The notes: generated by a model not told the origin, from the letters alone. A DNA stretch of 64,000 nucleotides from Hydractinia symbiolongicarpus (GCF_029227915.1 NC_079888.1:18764001-18828000), one strand, 5' to 3'; shown: positions 30,903-42,290, counted from the stretch's first letter. Numbers and translations: made by a program.

Positions 30903-32240
30903 ATGGTAACAATTGGATGTTGTTTTGGTGGTGTGATAGTTTTGGATTTAACCCTAGTTATATTACAGACAAGTTTTATGTTCATGTTTTCTCCACTGAA
31001 GCGATCAAAGAGACGCATTTTATATTACAGTAATTCAATAGCAACTTTTAACATAATTTTGTCAGGCGATATAGCGAAAAATCCGTGGCCTGGTTCTCAT
31101 CAATCGCATCAAAACATTTACTGGACACACAAAGAAAAAATAAATCACACAACTCAAAACAGCTCATCAGGACGCTCAGTCACTTTCTTCAATGTTCGAT
31201 GGATTTTATATTATATTGAACAGTATGAACTTTGACATAATGATACATAAAAAAACATGCTCCGTACCGTTAACCTAGTAACATCGGAAGATTATCTTAA
31301 ATTCATGTAATTAGGGACATTTTATCAATTGAACTTTGTGGATAGTGAAAAAATTGAATAGCTAAATAAATTTAAGCACCAACTGTCAGAAATTTTTAAA
31401 AAACGAAATGGTTTCGTTTTTTTACTGATGACTTTAACATAGATCTTTACGACACCGATAACCCAGTAACAATGAAATACAAAGATATCTTGCAAATGTT
31501 TGGACGAAATCAACACATATTCTCGCCGACCAGAAAATCAAAAACTCTTATCGATCATATTAGCAACACCAACAAAGTGACTTTTAAAAGTGTGCTACCG
31601 TGCGACTGAATTTAAGATCACGATGCCCGCACATCTCTTTAATAATAGCCGCATTCCGTCTGTCTGTTCGAGCGTCTGTTTGTCTTTTTGTTACGGAAAC
31701 ACGAAATGCGATATATAAAGGACGGGCGACCCCGTGGATTCTTCCACAGGTTAACGACTAGTCTCTTTAATAATAGCCGTATTCCGTCTGTCTGTATGTG
31801 CACGAAAAAAACGTTGTGCTACGGAAACACGAAATATGCTATATATAAAGGATGGGCGGTCCTGTGGATTTTCCACGAGCTACCGGCTATCTCGTTAATA
31901 ATAGCCGTATTCCGTCTGTGTGTTCGTGCGTCTGTTTGTCTTTTTGTTACGGAAACACGAAATGCGATATATAAAGGACGGGCTACCCCGTGGTTTTTTC
32001 CACGGTTTAACGACTAGTCTATAATATAATACCCGTATACGTCTGTCTGTCACGCAAAATGGTAGTTTAGCTGCCCAATTAGCGAGACGCAATGCTGTAT
32101 AAAAAGGACGGGCGAACCCGTGGATATTTCCATGGGCTACCGACTAGTAGTAATTAAAAATTTGAAACATAAGAAATTTGAAAATCGTTATAAATGGATA
32201 AGAGACAAGAAATACTTGCACCTACCTAATTTTGCCGAAT
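30903..32240 (+). pseudogene. 2A-bearing LINE fragment (endonuclease region), split by mini-Helitrons
   Basis: The first frame (30903-31235) has hydrophobic stretches and then LSGDIAKNPWPG, a degenerate 2A-like peptide (consensus DxExNPGP). Between about 31420 and 31630 the frame FNIDLYDTDNP, TLIDHISNTNKVTF and DHDA gives APE-endonuclease motifs (GDFNID, SDHD). The reading then resumes after the mini-Helitron array at 32148 with IVIKNLKHKKFENRYKWIRD, which normally follows SDHDAPY. Stops and shifts are frequent and no RT is present. It belongs to the CR1/L2-like group, as does the element at 57.8 kb. Confidence 0.7.
31634..32147 (+). mobile_element. Tandem array of four non-autonomous mini-Helitrons
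   Basis: Head-to-tail units lie at 31634-31761, 31762-31889, 31890-32017 (128 bp each) and 32018-32147 (130 bp). Each starts TCT..AATA and has GTCTGTCTGT-type 5' sequence. Each ends with a hairpin (for example CCCGTGG...CCA.GGG) and CTAG, except unit 2, which ends in CTA. The array lies between host A (31633) and T (32148), the A|T target of Helitrons. Units 1-3 form one subfamily and unit 4 another, related to 33171-33300. Confidence 0.85.
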
Positions 32241-32286
32241 AAATGATAAATAAATAAAATAAAAAAAATTACTAAGAGTTACTTAC

Positions 32287-32536
32287 AATGGTCTGGATAT
32301 GGTAACACCACCAAAGTTAGTTTTTCCCCAGAGCTGATATATTTGGATAATTTGTCGGAGTACTCCTGGACACGAACAAATGCTTCACAAGTGCCATCAG
32401 CTACTTTAATAACCAAAACATTTTTCAAAGCCATTATTTTTTCAATAACGCCAAATAACACATTGCACGGTGACTTTTTTCTCACTGCATCTTTCAAGTT
32501 ATCAAACTCGTGAGAACTGTACTTCTGAATGGTAGG
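32287..32536 (-). CDS. Orphan exon of an unidentified gene, possible OB-fold
   Basis: A 250-base open exon on the minus strand is bounded by an acceptor (TTATTAG|CCTACC) and a consensus donor (CATT|GTAAGT). It encodes 83 residues plus one base: PTIQKYSSHEFDNLKDAV, then LFGVIEKIMALKNVLVIKVA, GTCEAFVRVQEYSDKL and SSGEKLTLVVLP. The alternating strands with G-V-I at the start and a GEKLTLVV strand at the end look like an OB-fold of a nucleic-acid-binding protein, but I cannot name the family. No partner exon was found with confidence. It does not resemble any transposon protein I know, so it may be the only host-gene exon in this half of the window. Confidence 0.45.
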
Positions 32537-33170
32537 CTAATAATAAACAAAACCGTTGTTTTCAAGTCAAGTCCATAACTTTAAAAAAAAATCGGACAAC
32601 TCTTTTTTAACATAGCAATAGGTAAATAGGCTATGTTTTATACACTTTACTAACATCTGGCTATGTAAAACTACAACAACTATTGTTTTGATAGCCTTGT
32701 TACATAAACTAATTGCCGTACTGTATTTCTGCAGAGAGACTTTCTAACACCTTCCATGTCGAAAATTCTAAAATAAAGATAAAAATACATATTCATACAA
32801 ATACAGTTCTACTGAAGTAAGCAGTTGTAATAACACCGGTGGAAGGAAATGATGCGTAAATTTAATTCATAAGGCGTAGCCACCTGTACTTAGCAATTAA
32901 ATGGAACTTTCATCTTTGTTTTCGGTGAACTGGAAGTATCAGGTGAATTTTCCTACGCGATAGTAACTGCAGGCTGTATTTTGTGTTTTTGTTTTTCTCA
33001 ACCAGGATCCAATTTTCATTTATACGGCTAATCTTAGTAGATAAGGTTTAATTGCAACGTGAAGTAATTTCCACAAAGTGCGAGTTTCTGTCACTTTCTC
33101 GAAATATTGTATCTGCGGAAATTTTTTGAATACTCCCAAAAATGAACGGGTTTTTCTTGTTACTTATTTG

Positions 33171-33300
33171 TCTATATTATAATACCCGTATACGTCAGTG
33201 TGTCTGTCACGCAAAATGGTCACTGCAGTAGTGAAACACACGAAATGCGGTAGATAAAGGACAGGATAACCCGTGGATTTATCTACGGGCTACTGACTAG
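33171..33300 (+). mobile_element. Solo mini-Helitron, 130 bp
   Basis: Starts TCTATATTATAATACCCG, has GTGTGTCTGTCACG, and ends with hairpin CCCGTGG..CTACGGG followed by CTACTGACTAG and host T. It has the same length and layout as unit 4 of the array at 32018-32147. It is non-coding and presumably moved by a Helitron such as the one at 25-30.6 kb. Confidence 0.85.
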
Positions 33301-33699
33301 TAGCATAAAGTTGCGGAAATAGTGCCTGTGGGTAAACGAGTTACTGTGTTTCTTTTCCTCCAACAACCCGTTTGTATAAAAAAAACAAATTATCAACGCT
33401 TGCAAAATCGATAAAAATTAGGGCGGCTTAACGTTACGCAATTAAAGAAAGAATATTTTATTAAACAGTACGATAGAAAAACCATAGGTGTAGGTTATCA
33501 AACAACGAGAATGATCAGTTTGTCATCAGGACCAGGTACTGTTTCTTCCCTGTTAGTCGTTTTTCCCAGTTCCTACTGTTACTTTGTGTTTCCATTTCAT
33601 TTAGGAAGCTTTAGCTATCACAAGTTTTATGGAGGATATATAATCTGGTATGCTTAGGGTTAAAAACACAAACTTTTCCGAGAGTTTTACGAGTTTCTG

Positions 33700-34990
33700 T
33701 GTTAAATGCATGTGTCCACATACAGTTTTCTCCCTGAATATGAGTTCCTACATACGAGTGCCTTACATATTCCGCACAGTTACAAGTTTCTGCATAAAAT
33801 ATGAGTGTCTACATAAATACCAGCATCTACATATAACACAAGTGTCTACATAAATACAAGTGTTTACATACATTGTCTGCTTGAATATGAGTACCGCAAT
33901 GCTTCGGTTAAACGCCCTTTTCCTTTTCGCGCCCTTCCCTTTTTTTAAAGGTTTTTTCATCAATTGCCCCTTTTAATAAACGCCTTCTCCTTTACAGGGA
34001 CGCTTGTTTCACTTAATAAATATGAAGATAAGGTCAACGCTGGACTATATCATTATATAATTGACGATATGGATGATATAGATATGGATATAGAAAATGT
34101 AGAGATCTCTTAAATAAACGCCCCTCTAAAAATCGAAAACTTAAATAACCGCCTCAGGCGTTTATTCGAAGCACTGAAGTATATACATTAATTACTGGTG
34201 TAATAACGGAATACGAGTTACTACATACAAATGCCTGCATAAAATACAGGTGTTTACATAAAGTACATGTCTGCATAAAAAACGAGAGTACACATTGAAT
34301 ACAAGTATATACATTAAATAAAATTCATTCATCAAATACAATTACGGCATTCAAGTGACTGCAACAAATAAGAGATAAGTGTCTATACTAATTGCAACTG
34401 TCCACATACATTTGGCTGTATTGAATACAAGTGGATACATTAAATACAATCGAATCACTGAAATACGAGTTACTACATACGAGTGTCTGCAACGAATACG
34501 AGTGCCTGTAACGAACACGAGTGGTTGCAACGAATATCAATGGCTGCAACAAATACGAGTGTCTGTAGCAAATACGAGTGTCTTCTTATATACGAGTGTT
34601 TGCATTATAAATGAGTATCTGCATTAGCTATATACGAGTGTCTGCATTAGCTATGTACGAGTGTCTGCATTAGCCATATACGACAGTGTTTCCATTATAC
34701 ACAAGTGTTTGCATTATACACGGGTGTCTGCATTAGCTATATACGAGTGTTTGCATTAGCCATATACGACAGTGTTTCCATTATACACAAGTGTTTGCAT
34801 TATACACGGGTATCTGCATTAGCTATATACGAGTGTCTGCATTAGCTATATACGAGTGTTTGCATTAAAACTAATACGAGTGTTTGCATTATAAACGAGC
34901 GCCTACATTCCCTACAAATACAATTGTCTACATTGAATACGAGTGTATGCATAAGGTACAGGCGTATCCACTGAATACGAGGTACCGCAC
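33700..34990 (+). repeat. Degenerate minisatellite based on TACGAGTGTCTGCAT
   Basis: Dozens of imperfect copies of a motif near TACGAGTGTCTGCATTA run through the region with spacings of about 15-30 bases. They are most regular at 34560-34900. A higher-order unit of 86 bp is visible (CGACAGTGTTTCCATTATAC at 34681 and again at 34767). A MITE interrupts it at 33900-34173. The open frames here (for example 34379-34627) are repeat translation, not genes. Confidence 0.85.
33900..34173. mobile_element. MITE inside the minisatellite, 274 bp
   Basis: The left end TGCTTCGGTTAAACGCC and the reverse complement of the right end, TGCTTCGAATAAACGCC, match at 15 of 17 positions. The interior has more ATAAACGCC-like motifs and no coding sequence. 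It shares termini with the MITE at 23120-23489. Confidence 0.6.
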
Positions 34991-35585
34991 AAACACATAC
35001 ATTTTCTACAATAACAAAAGTAATAGAAATTCAAGTTACCATAAATTTAATTGTACGTTCTATTATCAAAAGTCTTTTATTGAGAAATTACTTTTCGTTT
35101 TAAAAGGCTTGCCTTTCAAATCACCTAAATTTTATGTTAAGAATACTGCCATCAGAAACGAAATCCACTTTTATTCGAATCAATGTTTGATTTTTTTTAG
35201 CAAGAATAATTTTGCAGGCAAAATTTATGTAAGGAAATTTTGGAATAAACACGGTTTTGTATTGAAATTTTTTAAAAGAATTTTAGTAGATTTGATTAAC
35301 TAAAACTAAATTTATAAAGTACACAAAATGAGAAACTGGAACACCAAGTGTTCTTTTATAAAACGTGTAACGCTGAAAATGTCTAAAAAATAAAAAATTA
35401 TTATATTACTTTAGTGATACAAGGTAATAGCAAAAAACATCCCAAGTAACGAATTATCTTTTTACCCCGATTAAAAATTGACAAAATATTTTTGGCAGCC
35501 AAAGTAACAATGGATTAATTAGCAGCACTACTGACTTTGTATTATGAAAAAAACGTTGTATTATGAAAGAAATAAGACTACACTT

Positions 35586-35941
35586 GGTAACCCTAATTGT
35601 AGTGGGAGGGGCTTATGAGGGGCGGGAGTGGGGGCAGGGATGGTAATTTCCTTCAACTCAATAGTTGGGGTAGAGGGCCGAAATCAAGGGGAGGAGGGCT
35701 AGAAGGGTAGTGTATAGAGTGCAACAGGTATCTGAAGTATTCTGCTTGTATCAGACACTGTAAACATTGGTTAATGTTTCCTCTACAGGATTGGATAGCT
35801 TTTGTTATTTATATAAATATTTTTGTTCTTCACAACGTTTTTATTGAAGAACGCAAATTAATGAGGGGTGTTAATAAATTGAAATAAATGGTAAAATTTT
35901 CTTGTCCTCTGCCCCACCCTTTCCCCTACAATTAGGTTACC
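35586..35941. mobile_element. MITE with GGTAACC termini, 356 bp
   Basis: The left end GGTAACCCTAATTGTAGTGG pairs with the right end (reverse complement GGTAACCTAATTGTAGGGG) over about 25 bases with small differences. The interior has a notably G-rich strand at 35608-35712. No coding frame is visible. Confidence 0.6.
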
Positions 35942-38900
35942 GATTGCCTGTAAATTCTCAGCAGGAACTTTAAGCTACAGTTACTTCTTTACAGTATTTC
36001 ATGGTAACTTGAAATGATGCAGTAAATTGTATACAAACAACTTTTACTAAAATATTACCAATTCTTTCAAACCAGGAAACTGCACAAAACTTCAAAGCTT
36101 CAGTCTAAAAAAATATAACGCAAAGTTAGTATAAATGTCTAAAAATATGTTAACAAAAATATGTTAACAAAATGAGATGGTTTATAGCTGTGCATTAATT
36201 TTTAGGGTATATACACTTCAATTTTAATTCAATACGGAGTTTGAAACAATGTGTTTCAGGAGCAACCCGTATTTTATAAATCTTTCGGTTCATAACGAAA
36301 ACCTAATACCATGATTTTTGTGTTCCAGGAAGGCATAGTAATAATCGCATTTCATAATTTGCAGAGAAGACAGCCATTCTTAAGTACAAATCATTGGCAT
36401 AAACAACTATTGCAATATTTTTATACAAATAATTGTATATACGACCATATCCGATGATCATAACCTTGGCCTTAAATGGACTGTCACACGAATGCATGTT
36501 TTATGTCATTATTGACACATACCATTGACAATTCCAGGCCAATAACTGGTAAGGTCGAAAAGCAAAGCCATATCTACAAATTTCGGTCCTGTAGAAAGCG
36601 TTATTTTCGACACTGGATTCCGTTCTCATGAAAACCGCAACGCGTGTTGCATTGTTAGAAGTTCGCTTCATTTTTTTGGACAAACAAATTTTTCCAAAAC
36701 TTTATATGTCATTAAATAAAAGTGAATTGGGGTTTATTTTTTCACAAGTGAATGCACAAAAAAATAATATGACCAACGCTGTACGACGCGTTGTAACAAG
36801 AAAAACATCATGTATTATTTGGTGGTATCTTTCAGACCAAAGTTCCATACAAGCAACGAAAAACCAAGGAAGACCATTGAAAGTGTTTCAAAACAACGAT
36901 TATTTACATAATAAGAAATACAAACAATGTTATTGTGTTACCACTAGAAAAAAAAGAAATACAAAGATAAAAAATGTTGGTCTGAAATGCACCACCAATT
37001 AACTATAATTATTACTATTATTGTTATTATTAGAATACAAAGTAAGCGTAAATACATATACGAAAACAAAGATGAAGGATTGCATGAATTTGCATGTACA
37101 TGTTGCAAAAATTCTGTTAGTGTTAGCTACTTCTAGAGAATAAAACTAGACAAACATGTGGGTTAAAGACAACAGAACTGGATCCTCTTCCAACTGTCAC
37201 TCTTGTATCACATTTGTCGAGAATTCAGTTTCTGAAAACAGAATAAAATTCAGCTACGACAATATGTGTTTGTCAAATGTGGCATACACAAGGAAAATCA
37301 AAATATTTAAAAGGAAAATAATAAAATCTAGAAAGCAATTATTATTATTAGTTGAAATTCTAAGAGATACTGTGTATATATAAACAATTCAGTTATTTTA
37401 CAAATATTACTGCTATCAATGAGTTCTCTTTAAGTGCATATGCGTGCGTGAAAACAAAAATTAGACAGAAAGACAAAAGTTAAAAAAATTGCAGAAAACC
37501 TAAAAAGAACTAAATGGACAGCACAGAAAGTTGAAACTATAAAACTGAAAATGTCAAATAACCTTGATAGGAACATCGTTATAAAATTGTGCTTTCATAT
37601 ATAAAAACGTTTGCCAAAGTCAAGATTATTCCATGTATTCATTGTGTGACTCCTGGAAATAACTGTTGCATTTGCAAAGTAACCTAACGTACAAGCGGAG
37701 CAGATTTGTAACGCTGGAGAGGACGCGTCTCACAACAACCATGTTTGGACAAACGTCACTATTTAAGCACTTTCGTACAAAAATGATTGTTTTCTTCTAG
37801 ATGATGTTTTCGGTAGATGGCGGTGATAATCTGCTTTATTCTTATGGTCGAATTCGCGTCATAATACTCATAATACTGGTTGAACTAATCATGAGCCAGT
37901 ATTAAGGTTAAGAAGCCATTATGAAATGGTGTACAAAAGCCGTAATCATAATATTTTTTTTTTTAGTCAAATCTTGAATATGTTTTAGATAAATACTGCT
38001 TAATTTTTGTCATTTTGCAACATTTTAACGCCATTTTACTTGTAAATTCTGTTTAATTAAGGTTGCTACAGTGAAGGTTTGACCTTGAAAAATCCACTTT
38101 GTACCCCATCGGAGAGCAACGCATTCCGACCGCAAGAATATGCACATTGTTCCAATGATCTCATTTTGGAAAACTGTGTTCTTGTGAGATGCAGCTTCAC
38201 CATGTTTGTATATATACGTCAATATTGGATTGGAAATACGTAAATTTCGAATAGTTGCAACCTGAGGGGAATAAGATCAAGTTTTACCATTATATAAATG
38301 CGATTTGTACCTTTTTTGTATGATGCATCAAATTCATTATTGAGAGTCTAAGTTTTGTCGAGCATGTGTCCAATGTAATAGGTGTGTCCATGTAAAATAT
38401 GCTATCTATCTAAGTGTTATTAACGATTTCTGTAGCTACCATTCTCCGGGGAGAACACACGAATGAGCTGAAATTCTTTATGAAGTTACAGAACGCATCA
38501 CCTCTGTTTTCAACTTAACGTTAACTGAGTTAACTGGGATAGATAAAGAGGATTCTGGATGGTCAAATAAATCTTAACATTGTCGTTGCTTTCCTTCCAC
38601 TGCATCAGTACTTCCAAGCAAGATCTCATCGGCTTCAAACTTCCCATATTCCAAGTTTAATACAGGTGCAGAAAAAACAATTCAATTAATTATTTTACCT
38701 GATCATTTACAAAGGAAGCTTAGAGGTGATGGCCAAAACATTTCGAATATTGTATTTTGAGATTAGTCTTTGCATTATCAGATATTTTTACTGTTGCGGT
38801 TAATTGCGCTCCGCCAATGTTTGTTGGTGTAGTAGATGGCGCTCTACACAAGTCCACAAAGTGTGGTAGGGTTTGTGTAATGTTAAGGTTTGATATGCTT

Positions 38901-39019
38901 TGTGGTTTATGACACAATGCCCATATTAGTAATCTTAGGATAAGTTATTTATCTCTTGTGCACATATTCCATAATTCTGATAGTTATGTTAACAAATTTT
39001 TTAACACATGACTGTACCT
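35942..39019. other. No recognised gene
   Basis: AT-rich, with short frames only. The frame 36628-37002 (plus) ends in a Lys/Cys-rich tail (GRPLKVFQ, KKYKQCYCVTTRKKR) that vaguely recalls a transposase C-terminus, but I cannot place it. Nothing else is supported. Confidence 0.45.
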
Positions 39020-39606
39020 GTCTTGATTATTACCCTAGTCAAAAAGGAAAAAACAAAAAACAAAAAGGGGGTTTGACTGCACTGGCCTTATCTTTGGAGC
39101 GAGGAGTTGTCAGACACCAATGTCTACTTCTGCCGTGTTTGCAACGCTCATCAAACTGCTCTAATTGAAAAAGAGGTAGTGTCGTGCGGTTCCCATCTCA
39201 TTTTCCAGCTAAAACGTTTTGCCAGTGCCAACTGCCTTGTGTCAAAAATTGCCTCTCGTAATTACTGCTTACCCTGGTACCCTTTCCATACCTTTTACCG
39301 TAGATGGAGAAGTGAAATTTCGTAAAAATTTTTAATTAAGGACTATTATTAACCATTGCGGCAACTTAAATAATGGTCACTACACAACCATAGCCTTCGA
39401 CCAAATGGTTCACAGGTGGACACATTGCAACGATAGAGCAGTAATTTTCTGTGATGACCACCTTATTAGGCACCTTAAGAAATAAGGACGGGAAGTTTTG
39501 AGGACGGGACAAAATGAAGAAAGACTGGATCGAGTACACTAATCTAGTACGGTAATAATCACCGTAAGAAAAACAATGTCAGACGGGGTGAAACAAGACA
39601 GCAAAC

Positions 39607-40663
39607 ATGGTGTATTTCCGAGACGTTCAAGAAAGTTTGCTTTTCGCTTATGGCGATAACCTCATAAACGACGAAGAATTTCTGTTGTTGTTTGATTTGA
39701 ACAGTAGTAAGAATTTGGATTATCCTTACTGGAAGTATCAGCCTTTTGATTTGAATTTATTGAGTGACAACGAGTGTCGAACATATTTCCGATTTTACAG
39801 AAACGATGTCTATTTATTGAACGAAAAGTTACATATACCTGAAGAAATAACGTGTTACAATGGGTCAGTGTTCAGTGGGCTTCTCAAACGATTTGCTTAC
39901 CCATGTAGGTATGCAGGTATGGTTTCCATCTTTGGTCGACCTGTACCAGAGCTATCACTCATGAGTAATTATATGGTGGATTTTTTATACAACACATATG
40001 GAACGCTTCTACATACATTTAATCAACCCTGGTTGGCACCACAGCAACTGGAAATTTTTGCAGCTGCTATTTCGAGTAAAGGAGCACCATTGAATCACTG
40101 TTGGGGATTCATCGACGGAACCGTCAGACCTGTGTGTCGCCCAGGTAGAAATCAACGTGTTTTGTATAATGGCCACAAAAGAGTACATGCTATCAAGTTT
40201 CAGTCCATAGTTGCACCGAATGGAATGATAGCAAACTTATATGGTCCAGTTGAAGGAAGAAGGCATGATAGTGGAATGCTAGCAATGTCTGGACTCCTGC
40301 AACAACTTCAGTTACACTCACGATCGCCCAATGGTAATCCACTTTGTGTATATGGGGATCCTGCATATCCATTGCGAGTACAGCTGCAAGGTCCATTTAA
40401 AGGTAACTTGAACCAACACCAAAAAGATTACAACAAAGCAATGAGCCAAGTTCGCACCTCCGTTGAATGGGTATTTTTGAGATATTTCAAAATATTTTGC
40501 TTTTATTGACTTCAGAAAAAATTTGAAGATACAACTCAGCGCTGTTGGGAAAATGTATATCACTTGTGCATTGCTAGCAAATGCTCACACCTGCTTGTAT
40601 AAATCTATGACCTCAACGTATTTTGAAATAGAGCCACCACATTTGGAGGATTATTTTTTGTGA
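39607..40663 (+). pseudogene. Harbinger transposase (HARBI1-like, DDE_4), one frameshift
   Basis: The ATG at 39607 opens a frame with CRYAGMVSIFGRPVPELSLM, then the DDE core: GFIDGTVRPVCRPG (first Asp), GPVEGRRHDSGML, VYGDPAYPL (second Asp) and SQVRTSVEWVF (Glu). All three catalytic acids are present. A one-base shift in the T run at 40471-40481 causes a stop at 40507. The C-terminal part continues in another frame (FIDFRKNLKIQLSAVGKMYI, then PPHLEDYFL) to the stop at 40661. Harbinger transposases cut at the terminal repeats and insert at TWA sites. Restoring one base would give the usual family length, so this copy died recently. Confidence 0.87.
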
Positions 40664-40977
40664 ACAACAGTTGTTTTGAATAAATACAGTTGTCTAGACA
40701 TTTTTGTGATATCTTTGTAAAAACATACTCAACAAAATATATATACATAAACAAAATAAATTCTGAGAAAATTATTTCCATCAATGTTGTTTCTTGGATT
40801 TATATTGAAAATAATAAAATAAAAACAGTTTTTCTTAGAAATATATGCTGAATATTCTCTGCTGAGTTTAAAAAGGTTTGTTAGGAGCAATCAAATCAAT
40901 AAAACTTTTAGTGTTAAACAAAACTTAAGAACCAATATCAACAATCCCCTGCTTCAAAAATCACTACTTTCTTTGCA

Positions 40978-41852
40978 TTATATTGGCCAAAACATTAACA
41001 TCTGCTGTGTCTGTTGTCGCTGTGACTCCATCTGTTCTCTAATAACTTGGATCATCTCCCGTTGTTGATTTTCAGCAGATGTTTGCTGTGCTGCTTGCAT
41101 TTCATATTTTTGTTTTTTCAATGTCAACTCATCTTTTCTCAAACTCTGTTCTCTCTCACCTTTTTCCCTCAAGTATTGTATGGTATCAGTTCCAGAACTT
41201 CTAGTTTTTTTTGCTTTTTTCTCAGTATCTTCACCTCCAGCCTCTGTGGTTAGGTCCTTTCTTTTTTTACTTTCACTGAACGTTTCTAAAGCTTTCATTC
41301 TCATGTCGGATGCTGCATTAGCTTCTTTTTCATTTTTCTCTGATTGCTGGCTATCTTGTTCAGCATGTACCTTTTCATACTCCTTAATTTTCTCTGAAAT
41401 ATCTTCCATCGCATCCATAATTTCATCAAACTCAGGAGCAATACCACTAGCTTTCAATTCTTCTCGAGTTTTATTTTCGTAACGTGTTTTTAAAATTCCA
41501 AATCTTTCACGAACAGATCTTTGATCCGCTTTAAATTGTTCCGAATCCAGCTGATTTAAGTTTTCAGCAATAACTTTCCAAGCATTCCCTCTCTTTTTTG
41601 TTCGTGCTTTATATTTGTAGGGTTCAAAAAGAAGCACTTCTCTTAACAACAGTTCGTCTTTACGATCGTTCTAAACCATATGTGACCTTGAAAATTTTAA
41701 AAAAATAGTAGAAAAAGTAGCTTTCACTTTCGTACACACTCACAGATTAGCTATACACTTATATTGCATTTATGTAACAAATTTGGAGAAAAGTATATCC
41801 ATAATGATGATTTTTACCTTTTTTTGACACTCTTCGCAATTTCTTCATCCAT
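40978..41852 (-). CDS. Harbinger MYB/SANT-like DNA-binding protein
   Basis: The main exon runs on the minus strand from about 41670 to 40978: NDRKDELLLREVLLFEPYKY, KKRGNAWKVIAENLN (tryptophan-containing MYB/SANT helices) and QRSVRERFGILKTRYENKT. A long charged coiled-coil follows, ending Gln-rich (QMESQRQQTQQMLMFW). A short first exon is likely at 41852-41818 (MDEEIAKSVKK) with donor AAAG|GTAAAA. The phase fits only if the run of seven A gained one base, so a homopolymer slip may have broken it. In Harbinger elements the MYB-like partner brings the transposase into the nucleus and to the termini. Confidence 0.7.
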
Positions 41853-42130
41853 TTTTATCAAGTAAAGCGAAAAAGAAAAACTTTGTTGTCACCTTTATTT
41901 CACGACGTGAAACCATGTGTCTTCACGTTGTGAACTTTCGCTAGACGGCTGAATAGGTGGAATCACCTTTGTTCTAAACATGCGCAGTGTTTAAAAATTA
42001 CGTAATTCTAGGAAATTCCCGTCCTTAAAACTTCCCGTCCTTATTTCTTAAGGTCACTATTAACAGTCACGAGTCATATGTTTTCTTTTTAGAAGAGATG
42101 AGGTAAGAATATTTTAACCAGAATGAGTCA

Positions 42131-42290
42131 GCAAGGGGGCTTGACTACACTCAGTTTTGTCTTTGGAGAGTGACAACTCCACTTATTATCCCAGTTAAAA
42201 AAAAAATTTAGCAGGAGGGGTTTGATCACACATGATCTTGTCTTTGGAGAGTAACGACTCCACTTATTACCTGAGTTAAAAACAAAAAAT
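42131..42290 (+). repeat. 3' UTR hairpin array of USP LINE copy B (two units)
   Basis: Two units each have an outer G-run/C-run pairing and an inner hairpin GGAG/CTCC: 42165-42168 with 42177-42180 (loop AGTGACAA), and 42246-42249 with 42258-42261 (loop AGTAACGA). Each is followed by ACTTATTA and AGTTAAA. Related units lie at 39020-39098, 45777-45979 and 53905-53990 (minus). Confidence 0.65.

Larger units (their letters stand above)
39469..42057 (+). mobile_element. PIF/Harbinger DNA transposon, 2589 bp
   Basis: The ends GGCACCTTAAGAAATAAGG (39469) and, inverted, GTGACCTTAAGAAATAAGG (ending 42057) extend to about 40 bp of near-identical repeat. They are flanked by TTA (or TATTA) on both sides. 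Removing the element restores CCTTATTAACAGTC exactly as in copy A. It holds the two standard Harbinger genes, transposase (plus) and MYB/SANT-like protein (minus), arranged convergently. The transposase has a frameshift, so the copy is probably not autonomous. Confidence 0.92.

Noticed and set aside
34379-34627. Protein-coding frame of 82 codons
   Set aside because: It is the translation of the minisatellite; residues repeat with the DNA period and no start context or homology is seen.
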